Source of the DNA: Hydrogenophaga sp. BPS33
Lineage (GTDB): Bacteria; Pseudomonadota; Gammaproteobacteria; Burkholderiales; Burkholderiaceae_C
Length of the DNA stretch: 64,000 nt
Direction of reading: 5' to 3'
Assembly (NCBI RefSeq): GCF_009859475.1
Contig: NZ_CP044549.1
Location: 2,046,001 to 2,110,000 of the forward strand
The position numbers and the translations under genes are program-made. Within the stretch, counting starts at the first letter, position 1, and the number at the start of each line of letters is the position of its first letter. The notes under the pieces were generated by a model. That model was not told where the DNA came from and did not search any database. It saw nothing but the letters and a program-made list of their open reading frames with translations. This document shows positions 54,427-63,198 of this stretch, piece by piece.

Positions 54427-56730
54427 ATGAACCTGACCCAAGGCACGGCGCGCCAACCTATTCAGCAAGACCAGGTGGCGCGGTTGCGCGCCAGTGGCGT
54501 GCTGATCGAAGACAGCCGGCGTGAGCGGCCGTTCTATTTCGATGGCCGCTTTCTCGCCGCGCGCGATCTCATCCGCGACCAGCAGTACTTCCTCACGCGC
54601 GAAGCCGACCTGGGCCAGGCCTCGGGCAGCGGCGTGGCCACGGGGCTGTTCGTGAACGAAGGCGGCGCACCGCAAACGTTGCGCGTGCAGGCGGGCCACG
54701 GTGTCACGCCCTCGGGCGAACTGGTGCTGTTGCCCCGCGCGATCGACGTGCAACTGGCCAACATCCCGGTGGCCGAACAGCTCTCGGCCAAGTTCGGCTT
54801 GTCGCGCCTGCCGGTGCCGCCGCTGCGCAGCCGCACCGGGCTCTTCGTGCTGGCCCTGCGGCCGGTGGAGTTCACCGCCAACCCGATTGGCGCGTACCCC
54901 ACCTCCATCACCGGCCAGCGCACGGTGGAAGACGGCGACGTGATCGAGGCCACCGCCGTGGTGCTCGTGCCCTGGCAGGACGACGGCGCGGCCGACGCGC
55001 TCGACGCGCGCCGGGGCCGCGCGGCGCGCGCCATCTTCACGCAGGACACGGCGGCCGGCGTGTCGGCCAATGTGCTGCCCCTGGCCATGATCGCGCTGCA
55101 GAACAACACCGTGGTGTGGATCGACGAGGCCATGGCGCGGCGCGAACTCGGCGCCGACAGGGGCGATCTGCCGGGCCTGGGTTTCGCGCCGCGCGGCCTG
55201 CGCCTGGCGCACCTGATGCAGCACCAGGCGCACCTGGCCGACGTGGTCTCGCGCAGCGGAGGGCGGGGCTTTCCGGCGAGCACGCATTTCCCGGCCCTGC
55301 CACCAGCCGGGCCGCTGCCACCCGGTGTGATCCACGCGCAGGACTTCACGCAGAACTACTTCCCCGCCGAGGTCGATGTCGACTTCAGCATCATCCCGGA
55401 AGACGAGTTGCCCGCGCTGATCGAAGAGGCGCTGGCGCTGCAGCCGATCGACCTCACCGCCTCGGCCGAGGCGCTCGATTCCACCGCCGTGATGGTGCTC
55501 GCGCCGGTGCCGCGCCACGAATGGCGCGCGGTGGTCGCGCGCCTGAGCCTGGGCACGGCCACGCTGGCCACGCGTCTGGTCAAGCCGGCGGCGCCCAACC
55601 TCATTGCGCAGCGCCGCCCGTTCGAGGTGCTGCAGAAGCTGCGCCTGCCGCGCGTGACCGACGTGGCGCCCGTGGTCAGCGGTGCCGAGGCCGAGTGGCA
55701 GCGCCTGGCGCGGCTGGGCACGTTGTGGTTCGTGCGCCGCCGCCATCTCGCCTACCGCGACGACCTCGTGGGCAGCTACCGCGAAATCAGCGGCAGCGAC
55801 GAACGCGAACTCGAAGTGAGCCTGAACAAGCGCATCACCGAACTCGGCCTCACCGAACGGCTGGACTTCGTGGTGCAACGCGCCACACCGGCGGCGGCCA
55901 GCGTGGTCATCGGCCTGCTGGCGGGCAAGCGCCTGCAGGAATCGCCCGTGCTCACCGCCGCCGCGCTCGGCATGCTCACCGATGCGATCACCACCGCCGA
56001 AACGCAGGGCGGCAAACCCGTGCTCGACAAGACCCAGGCCCTGGGCGTGTCCGCCGTGCTGAGCGCGCCGGAGAAGAACGACGCGCTGCTCATGCTGCTC
56101 AAGCGCGAGGCCGAAGGCCCGATCCCGTCCGACGAACTGCTGCGCATCGCCAGCAACACCGAGTGGAACGAAGAGCCGGTGGACGATGGTCTTTTGGAGA
56201 AGCGTTTGTTCCGGCGTCTGGAAGGCCTGGGCCTGTCCGAGGAATGGGCCACCGTCTACAAGAATGCCGAGCCCAAGGTCACGCAGGCCGTGATCCGTTT
56301 CCTGTCGGACGCGAGCTTCGAAAAATCGCCCCTCCTCACTGCCGCTGCGCTGGGCCTGTTGGCCGAGCCGGTGGTGCAAGGCGGGTTTCTGAAAGACACG
56401 TCCATCATCAAGAGCGTGCAGACCGATCTCGCCAACCCGGGCGGCATCGAGGGTCTGGCGGATTGGATCAAGCTGGAGACGCGCCGCCCCTTGCCCGCCG
56501 ACGAGTTGCGCAAGGTCGTTGCGACCACGGCCGAGTGGCGGCCCAAACGTGTGCTCTTCCCCACGCGCTCGGTCGCCGCCAAGGCCGCGGCCAAGGTGCC
56601 TGCGAAGAAGGCGGTGGCCAAGACCGCCGCGAAGAAGGCGCCCGCCAAGACCGCGAGCAAGCCCGCCGCCAAGGCGAGCCAGGCGACCAAGGCAGCCAAA
56701 GCAGCCAAGACGGGCCGTCGCAGGGCCTGA
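54427..56730 (+). CDS. eCIS accessory protein 2 with histone-like basic tail
   Basis: A 767-aa protein. Residues about 34-78 carry the shared motif (FYFDGRFLAARDLIRDQQYF...GSGVATGLFV). A helical central region follows, with two similar blocks (VVIGLLAGKRLQESPVLTAAALGMLTD and VIRFLSDASFEKSPLLTAAALGLLAE, compared in parts), suggesting internal duplication. The last 45 residues are Lys/Ala/Pro repeats (KAAAKVPAKKAVAKTAAKK), like histone H1 or bacterial HctB tails. ATG 54427 has CGGAG upstream. Its role in the particle is unknown; the tail may bind nucleic acid or an acidic surface. Confidence 0.72.
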   Translation: MNLTQGTARQPIQQDQVARLRASGVLIEDSRRERPFYFDGRFLAARDLIRDQQYFLTREADLGQASGSGVATGLFVNEGGAPQTLRVQAGHGVTPSGELVLLPRAIDVQLANIPVAEQLSAKFGLSRLPVPPLRSRTGLFVLALRPVEFTANPIGAYPTSITGQRTVEDGDVIEATAVVLVPWQDDGAADALDARRGRAARAIFTQDTAAGVSANVLPLAMIALQNNTVVWIDEAMARRELGADRGDLPGLGFAPRGLRLAHLMQHQAHLADVVSRSGGRGFPASTHFPALPPAGPLPPGVIHAQDFTQNYFPAEVDVDFSIIPEDELPALIEEALALQPIDLTASAEALDSTAVMVLAPVPRHEWRAVVARLSLGTATLATRLVKPAAPNLIAQRRPFEVLQKLRLPRVTDVAPVVSGAEAEWQRLARLGTLWFVRRRHLAYRDDLVGSYREISGSDERELEVSLNKRITELGLTERLDFVVQRATPAAASVVIGLLAGKRLQESPVLTAAALGMLTDAITTAETQGGKPVLDKTQALGVSAVLSAPEKNDALLMLLKREAEGPIPSDELLRIASNTEWNEEPVDDGLLEKRLFRRLEGLGLSEEWATVYKNAEPKVTQAVIRFLSDASFEKSPLLTAAALGLLAEPVVQGGFLKDTSIIKSVQTDLANPGGIEGLADWIKLETRRPLPADELRKVVATTAEWRPKRVLFPTRSVAAKAAAKVPAKKAVAKTAAKKAPAKTASKPAAKASQATKAAKAAKTGRRRA

Positions 56731-56780
56731 CGCCCGGGCCATCCGCCGAGTTCATTCATCGCTTCCCAGGGAGAACACCC

Positions 56781-59700
56781 GTGAGCATCGAACGGATCGA
56801 CCATCCTTTGCAAGGCGAGCGCGTGTTGGCGCTCGCGCCCGAAGACGCCTCGCAGGCCGCCACCGACTGGCTGCGCCGGCCCAACCTGTTCCCCGGCCGC
56901 GCGCTCACCGCCCCCACACTGCAAGGCCGCCAGCGCTGGCAGGCCGGGCGCATTGCGCAGCGCGGCCAGGCGCTCACCGCCGGGGTGGTGCGCGGTCTCG
57001 AAGTATTTGCCGTGCGCGAGGTAGCCGAGCAACCGGGCAACCTCGGTGAAGCCCGCCTGCTGATCGAGCCCGGCCAGGGCCTGGCGCTCAGCGGGGAAGA
57101 CGTGATGCTCGCGCGCCGCGCCGAGTGCCGCCTGCTCGACCTGCCGGTGGTCGCGCCGCCAGCGTGGCTGGTGCCGCAGGAAGGCGAGGAGGGCGAGCAG
57201 GCCACCGACCTGGGCATCGTGCACCCGCGCGCCGTGCCCGAGCAGCTCACGCTGGCCGACCTGCGCGAGAGCGCGGGCGAGCGCCTGCCGCGCGTGGGCG
57301 TGCTGGTGCTGCAGCCGATCACCGTGGCGCGTTCCGAAGCCAACCCGAACGACCCCTGCGACCGTTGCCCTTGTGGCGAAGGCGAGGGTGGCGAAGCCAG
57401 TGTCGACAGCTTCGAAGACTGGCGCACGGCCGACGGCGCGCGTCTGCTCTGGTACCCCTGGCCGGTGGAGTGGCGCGCCTTGCCCGCCACCAGCTTGCGC
57501 CTGCGCAACGCGCTGGCCCACGTGGTGTTCGACGCCGAGGCCGCGCTGCCCCACGGCCAGGCCCTGCCGTGGGAGGACTGGGGCGTGCCGATCGCCCTCG
57601 TGGGGCTGGACGCCGACTTCCTCCCGCGCTGGGTCGACCGCGCCTCGGTCGTGCGCCAGGGTGGCCGCGCGCGCGAAGAACGTCTGCAACTGCTGCCCGG
57701 CGGTGGTGTGGGCCTCGCCGCCAACAGCCGCCTGCCCGCGCTGTGGCAGGCGCGCATCGAGCAGTTCGCGCAACAGATCGCCGACATGGGCGAGCCTTTG
57801 CCCGCACCCGAGGTGCTGGCCGATCCCTTTCTGCGCCTGCCGCCCTGCGGCCTCATGCCCACCAGCGCGCTCGACCTCTCCAAGGTGCTCGACCAGCCCA
57901 CGCTCAGCAGCCCGTTCTTTCCGCCCGGCTTCGAACTCGACGCCGTGCCCGTGCCCATGGAACAGCTCGACCTCGCCATGCGCGAAGCCGCGCCGCTGGC
58001 CGCGTTCGACATGTCCGCGCCCGAGCGCCTGCGCCTGTTGGTGCCGGTCACGCAGTCCTCGTGGGAGCCGCGCCTCTTGCAGCGCGAAAACGTGGCCGCC
58101 GAATTCCAGCAGACGGTGGACGCCTTCGTGCTGCGCCGCGCGCGCGAACTCGGGGGCCGCCAGGGCCTGCGGCGCGAACAGGCGCTGTTGCACCGGGCGC
58201 TCACCGGGCGCGTGCTGGCCGTGCCCGATCCGGCCGACGACCCGCTCGCCCTCGAACCCGAGAGCCTCGTGCCCTGGGGACCACCGCCCGTGGGCGGTGG
58301 CCATGTGAGCGCCTTGCGCGCGGGTGCGCACCGCCATTTCTTCGACGGCGCCACACAAACCTTCACGCCCAGTGCGAGCGAGTTGCTCATCGCATGGGTC
58401 TGTCTCGATGCCGACCACCCGCCGCGTTGCTTGATGCTCGAATGGCGCGACGCCGCAGGCTGGGAACACCGCGCCTACTGGGGCGACGACCTGCTGCCCG
58501 CCGGGCGCCCCAACACCGGCGCACACCCGTTCAAGGTAGCGGCGCACTACCACGTGGGCCCGCTGCCCGAGGCCGGCCGCTGGCAGCGCCTGGAGCTGGC
58601 CGCCAGCCTGGTCGGTCTGGCGGGCCGCGCACTCAACGGCATAGCCTTCAACCTGTTCGACGGCCGCGCGGCCTTCGGTGTGTGCGGGGCGCGCAGCGGC
58701 GCGGTGGAACGCGCCTGGTTCGGCCACGCCTTGCCGGGCGGCGCGCGCACCGATGGCGACGAACCGTGGGAACTGCTCAGCCACAACGACCTGTGGGCAC
58801 CATTCGAGCTCAACGACGGCATCGTGCCCACCGTCACCACCAGCGTGCCAGCGGGTGGCGGCCACGTGGAGCCGGCCACGGCCGGCGTGCACCAGCACTA
58901 CCTGGAGGGCGCGAGCGCCACGCTGGGCGCCATCACCGCGAGCGACAACCTCTTCGTGTGGGTGTACCTCGACGCGAACGACCCGCCGCGCGAACTCATG
59001 ATCCAGTGGAAGCTGGGCGCCGATTGGAACGCACAGGGCCGGCGCGCCTATTGGGGCGAGAACCTGATCGGCTGGGGGGTGGACGGCACCCCCTCGCGCC
59101 TGCGCCAGGGCGGCCTGCCCGCGCTGGGCCGCTGGCAGCGGCTGGAAGTGCCCGCCAGCGCCATCAACGCCGTGGGCCAGACCGTCAACGGCATCGCCTT
59201 CTCCCTGTTCGACGGCTGCGCCGCCTTCGGCGCCTGCGGCAAGATCCCGCAGCCCGTGCCGGGCCAGGTGGGCGAGCGCGCGGAAACCGTGTGGTTCGCC
59301 GGTGCGCCACCGGCCGGCGCGGTGCAGGCCCCGCCGTTCCAGTGGATCGGCGCGCTCGACATGATCGAGCCCACGCCCGCAGCGCGCGTGGGCCAGTCCA
59401 GCGCCGTGGCCAGCCTGTTCGACGATCCGGCGCTCGCGCCGCTGTCCGAACGCGAGCGCGCGCAATTGCCGCTGCGCGGCCTCGAAGGCTTCATGGCCTA
59501 CCTGCGCGCGCGCGCCGACCGCGCCGACGACATCACCGACTTCGGCTTCACCCACATGCAGGTGGACATGCACCGCGTGCGCCAGATGATGATGAGCACG
59601 GCCGACGCGAGCCGCCTGGCGATCTCGCCGGCGCTGGCCGCCATTGCCAAGTCCGACAGCGCGATCACCGTGCAGGCGCAGATCAAGGAGTACATCGGCT

Positions 59701-61607
59701 CCGTGAAAGCGGTGCGCGCGCTGGCCGCCCCCGCACCGCCACCCCCCGCGCCCGCACCCGCGCCGCGTGCGCTGGCGATGAACTTCGGCACCGTGGCCAT
59801 GGTGAGCAACCTGCAGCAGGTCCAGAAGACCAGCCAGATGGTGCTGCTGCAACCGCCGCGCGCGCCCATCAACATCGTCTACGCCAACCCGGTGGTGGGC
59901 CTGGCCGAGGTGCGCACCGCGGCCATCGCCGACCGGCTCAAGCAGCCACCCTCGACCGAGGCGCGCGACTACGCCTTGTCCAACCGGCATCGCACGGTCA
60001 TGTCGCTGCTCGAACTGCTGCAGGCCTTCACCGACGAAGACAACGGCGAAGCGCCTGCGATGCTGAAGAACTTCCCCATCAGCGGTTTGAAGGGCGATCC
60101 CTTCGTGCCCGGCGCCACCGATCTCGTGCGCCCGCTGGACTGGTTCCTGGGCAACGGCGAGCGCCAGGCCATGCTGCTCAAGCCGCCGCCCACGGCCGAC
60201 GCGGACGAAGCCGTGCTGTTCACGCAGACCGTGGCGCTGTCGGACAACACCATCGCCATCCTGCGCCAGCTCGAAGGCCGACTCACGCTCTACCGCACCG
60301 CGCTCACGCGCTGTGAGCAGGCGCTGGATCTGATGCAGGGCCAATTGCAGGTCACGGCGCAGCGCCTGCGCGCGGCCGACGAGCGCCTGGCCGAAGCCCG
60401 GCACGACGTGGGCGTGGCGCGCGCCTTGCTCGACGAGGAGACCGCGCGCGTGCTGGCCGTCAACCAGCGCCGCGCGCGCGTGCTGGTCGAAGAGGTGCAA
60501 TACCTGGCCTTCGTGCGCCCGCGCGAAACCGCCAACGGCACGGGCGCGCCGCAGCGCGTGCTCGACCCCGGCCTGATGGAAGCGCCGGTGCCCGCGTGCC
60601 TGCGCGAGCACAACGACGTGCCCGACGAGCTCGACGAAATGCTCAAGGTGCTGCGCGAAGCGCCCGCGTCCACCTTCGTCGGCGCGCCGGCCATCCTGCA
60701 GAAGATCGACCGGCCCGAACTGCTGTTGCGCACGCTCAAGAGCGCGCAACTGCGCAGCACCGTGATCACCCAGCGCGCGCTGCCGGTGGCCAGCGCGGGC
60801 ACCGGCAAACTCGGCGTTCACATTGGGCAAATGCTGGTGCGCCAGACACAGGCCGTGAGCGTGCGTGCCGAAGCGGTGCAGCGCATCGACCTGCAGCGCC
60901 TGTCCAGCGCCACCTGGCAGGGCGTGCAGCGCGAGACGCAGGAGGTGATCTCGCTGGGCGACATCATCGATGGCGACCACGGCAAGGGCGAGGTCGCGCG
61001 CCGCGCGAGCGAACTGTTCGAGCGCATCGCGGGCGTGTGCGCCTGCCTGCACGCCGAGTTCTCCGGCGTGCTGCCCTCGATCCGGCTCGACTGGGCCGAA
61101 GAGCTGTCGCAGTTCGACGACGCGCCCAACCTGCGCAACCTCGGCACCTTGCCGCGCTGGAGCGAGATCGGCTACGTGGACCGCAAGCAGATGCAGGCCT
61201 ACACCGACTTCCTGTTCGCGCAGGTGCCGGCCGACAACAGCAACGCGGTCGCGCTCATCAATGACGTCGTGCGCATGGCCCTGTTGCTGGCCAGCCATGC
61301 GCCTGTGGGCCGCATCGTCGCCGGCCGCCTGCCGCGCCCGGTGACGGCCGTGCGCGTGGGCAGCCGCATTCCGCTCACCGCGCTGGACAACAGCCGCCTG
61401 CGCGTGGGCATGCAGGCCATGATCTACAAGGCCGACAAGCTCATGGCGCGCGCCACGGTGGAAGACGTGGGGCAGGGCGAAGTCTCGGCCCGCCTGGTGC
61501 ACACCAGCAGCGTGCAGATCGACCTGGACACCGACGTGCGCGTGCACTTCGACCAGGCCCAGGTGCTCAGTGCCTCGCCGCTGCGCGGGCTGAAGTTGTT
61601 TAAATGA
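56781..61607 (+). CDS. giant eCIS accessory protein with two jelly-roll-like repeats
   Basis: A 1,608-aa protein from GTG 56781 (GGGAG upstream). It has the shared N-terminal motif (LFPGRALTAPTLQGRQRW...GVVRGLEVF, residues about 36-78) and a Cys cluster DPCDRCPCG near 191-200. Two repeats of about 160 residues begin near 505 and 691, with W[VY]LDA[DN][HD]PPR, RAYWG and LNGIAF-type motifs that look like a carbohydrate-binding sandwich. A Pro/Ala linker lies near 985 and a coiled coil near 1155-1240. The overall family is not known to me. The modular plan fits a long exposed baseplate or fibre-like component involved in target binding. Confidence 0.75.
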   Translation: MSIERIDHPLQGERVLALAPEDASQAATDWLRRPNLFPGRALTAPTLQGRQRWQAGRIAQRGQALTAGVVRGLEVFAVREVAEQPGNLGEARLLIEPGQGLALSGEDVMLARRAECRLLDLPVVAPPAWLVPQEGEEGEQATDLGIVHPRAVPEQLTLADLRESAGERLPRVGVLVLQPITVARSEANPNDPCDRCPCGEGEGGEASVDSFEDWRTADGARLLWYPWPVEWRALPATSLRLRNALAHVVFDAEAALPHGQALPWEDWGVPIALVGLDADFLPRWVDRASVVRQGGRAREERLQLLPGGGVGLAANSRLPALWQARIEQFAQQIADMGEPLPAPEVLADPFLRLPPCGLMPTSALDLSKVLDQPTLSSPFFPPGFELDAVPVPMEQLDLAMREAAPLAAFDMSAPERLRLLVPVTQSSWEPRLLQRENVAAEFQQTVDAFVLRRARELGGRQGLRREQALLHRALTGRVLAVPDPADDPLALEPESLVPWGPPPVGGGHVSALRAGAHRHFFDGATQTFTPSASELLIAWVCLDADHPPRCLMLEWRDAAGWEHRAYWGDDLLPAGRPNTGAHPFKVAAHYHVGPLPEAGRWQRLELAASLVGLAGRALNGIAFNLFDGRAAFGVCGARSGAVERAWFGHALPGGARTDGDEPWELLSHNDLWAPFELNDGIVPTVTTSVPAGGGHVEPATAGVHQHYLEGASATLGAITASDNLFVWVYLDANDPPRELMIQWKLGADWNAQGRRAYWGENLIGWGVDGTPSRLRQGGLPALGRWQRLEVPASAINAVGQTVNGIAFSLFDGCAAFGACGKIPQPVPGQVGERAETVWFAGAPPAGAVQAPPFQWIGALDMIEPTPAARVGQSSAVASLFDDPALAPLSERERAQLPLRGLEGFMAYLRARADRADDITDFGFTHMQVDMHRVRQMMMSTADASRLAISPALAAIAKSDSAITVQAQIKEYIGSVKAVRALAAPAPPPPAPAPAPRALAMNFGTVAMVSNLQQVQKTSQMVLLQPPRAPINIVYANPVVGLAEVRTAAIADRLKQPPSTEARDYALSNRHRTVMSLLELLQAFTDEDNGEAPAMLKNFPISGLKGDPFVPGATDLVRPLDWFLGNGERQAMLLKPPPTADADEAVLFTQTVALSDNTIAILRQLEGRLTLYRTALTRCEQALDLMQGQLQVTAQRLRAADERLAEARHDVGVARALLDEETARVLAVNQRRARVLVEEVQYLAFVRPRETANGTGAPQRVLDPGLMEAPVPACLREHNDVPDELDEMLKVLREAPASTFVGAPAILQKIDRPELLLRTLKSAQLRSTVITQRALPVASAGTGKLGVHIGQMLVRQTQAVSVRAEAVQRIDLQRLSSATWQGVQRETQEVISLGDIIDGDHGKGEVARRASELFERIAGVCACLHAEFSGVLPSIRLDWAEELSQFDDAPNLRNLGTLPRWSEIGYVDRKQMQAYTDFLFAQVPADNSNAVALINDVVRMALLLASHAPVGRIVAGRLPRPVTAVRVGSRIPLTALDNSRLRVGMQAMIYKADKLMARATVEDVGQGEVSARLVHTSSVQIDLDTDVRVHFDQAQVLSASPLRGLKLFK

Positions 61608-61668
61608 TCGCTGCCCGGCCGCTCCGAAAGCGCTCGGCCCCGCAGCGCATCGCGCGAAGGGAATTCGA

Positions 61669-63198
61669 ATGACCATCACCGACCGCACCGTGCACCACCT
61701 GCGCCTGCGCGCACCGAACGCGCACGCCGCGCGCCAGGCCGTGCACCGCCTGGAAGACGCGCTGCGCTGCGCCAGCCTGCCCGATGCGAGGGAACGTCTG
61801 CTGCTGGTGCGCCATTTGCAGCTCGGGCCCTTGCCTGCGGGACTGTCGCCGCAAAGCCTGAGCCTGTTGATCGAACAGCGCGTGGCTGCCGTGGGCGCCG
61901 AGTGGGTGCATGGCGACGACGAGCGCGCCGCGCGCAGCAACACGGTGTTCTTCGACAGCCGGCTGCAGGCCGCGCAGCGCGCGCTGCTGCGGCGCGCGCA
62001 AGGCCTGTCGTTGAACGCCTGGCACTGGCCGCTGGCCTTGCCCGGCGTGGCACCCGATGCCGCGCCGGCCGCGTGGATTCAGCAAACCATGGGCATGCTG
62101 GCCGCTGAGCCGGCCGCTCCCTTGCTGTTGCGCGAGTGGGTCGCCGACGCCACCCGCCAAGGTGCCGCGCCCTGGCTGCTGCGCCACATGGACCGTGCCA
62201 GCGCGCAGCAATTGCTGGTGTGGGTGGAAGCCCCGCGCACCGCACCGATGCCCATGGCACGCGGCGCGCAGCCCCTGGTGCCGCACGCGCCGCACGTGCT
62301 GCGCGATCCTCTGGGGCAGGTGCATGCCGTGCCGCGCGCCGCGCCACCCGCTATCGACTGGTTGCCCGCCGTGTTGCGCAGCGCCCGTTGGAGCGTTGCC
62401 GCGCCTGCCGACCGGCCCCGGCCCGCACCGGTGGCTGCCCCCCCGGCACGCGAGGCGGGCGGTGCTGTGCCGCGTGCGCGGACCCGCCCGGGCGAGGTGC
62501 CACCGTGGTTGCCCGGCGAGGTGGTGCTGCCCTTGCGCGCCGCGCCGCGCGAAGGCACTTCGCCGGTGGACGGCGCCACCACGCCCACTACCGCGCCCGT
62601 GCGCGCCCGGCCCAGCGTGCCGGACACGTCGCACGCGGCATGGGACGAAGGCGCGGTGACCCGCGCAGGGGGGCTGCTGTTCCTGTTGCCCGTGCTGGAG
62701 CGGCTGGGCTTTGCCCCCTGGCAGAAGGCGCAACCCGAACGGCCCATGGGCGCGGCCATCCTCGGCGAGGCCTTGCGGCGCTTGCGCGCGCCCCAGGCAG
62801 ATCCGGCCTGGGCCTTGGTGGCCAGCCTGCCGCACGCGCCGGGCCGCAGCGTTGCCGAATGGGCACTGCTGCCCGAACGCTGCCTGGCGTATGTCGGCGC
62901 TGCCCACGCGTTCGCGGGCGAACACATGGTTCAACACATGGCCGCGCACTGGCTGCTCGCGGCGCGGCGTTACCTGCACCGTGAGTGCCGCATCGGCCTG
63001 GCGCATCTGTGCCTGCGGCCCGCCCGCCTGCGCTGGAGCGCCACCCATCTCGACGTGTGCTTCGCCCTCGGCGACGCCGACGCGGGCGTGCGCCGCTGGG
63101 GCCTGGACATCGACCCCGGCTGGCTGCCCTGGCTGGAACGCGTGGTCGCTTTCGAATACCGCCAGGGCCTGCCCCGTGCCACAGGAGAAGGCCGTTGA
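61669..63198 (+). CDS. tape-measure-like eCIS protein (CIS_TMP-type candidate)
   Basis: A 509-aa protein. The N-terminal 100 residues (VHHLRLRAPNAHAARQAVHRL, LVRHLQLGPLPAGLSPQSL) and the later GGLLFLLPVLERLGF resemble the family annotated as contractile injection system tape measure proteins, which typically have this GGL-x-L-L-x-P hallmark. A disordered Pro/Ala/Arg-rich middle (about residues 240-330) links the two. It precedes the ATPase gene, as is common in eCIS operons, and overlaps it by four bases. Homology is judged by eye, so the function is provisional. Confidence 0.62.
   Translation: MTITDRTVHHLRLRAPNAHAARQAVHRLEDALRCASLPDARERLLLVRHLQLGPLPAGLSPQSLSLLIEQRVAAVGAEWVHGDDERAARSNTVFFDSRLQAAQRALLRRAQGLSLNAWHWPLALPGVAPDAAPAAWIQQTMGMLAAEPAAPLLLREWVADATRQGAAPWLLRHMDRASAQQLLVWVEAPRTAPMPMARGAQPLVPHAPHVLRDPLGQVHAVPRAAPPAIDWLPAVLRSARWSVAAPADRPRPAPVAAPPAREAGGAVPRARTRPGEVPPWLPGEVVLPLRAAPREGTSPVDGATTPTTAPVRARPSVPDTSHAAWDEGAVTRAGGLLFLLPVLERLGFAPWQKAQPERPMGAAILGEALRRLRAPQADPAWALVASLPHAPGRSVAEWALLPERCLAYVGAAHAFAGEHMVQHMAAHWLLAARRYLHRECRIGLAHLCLRPARLRWSATHLDVCFALGDADAGVRRWGLDIDPGWLPWLERVVAFEYRQGLPRATGEGR

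Noticed and set aside
56256..61943. An 1,895-codon minus-strand open frame antisense to the giant accessory protein
   Set aside because: Long antisense frames are expected at this GC content; composition is abnormal (His/Gln/Arg/Gly-rich) and the plus-strand product has coherent domains.
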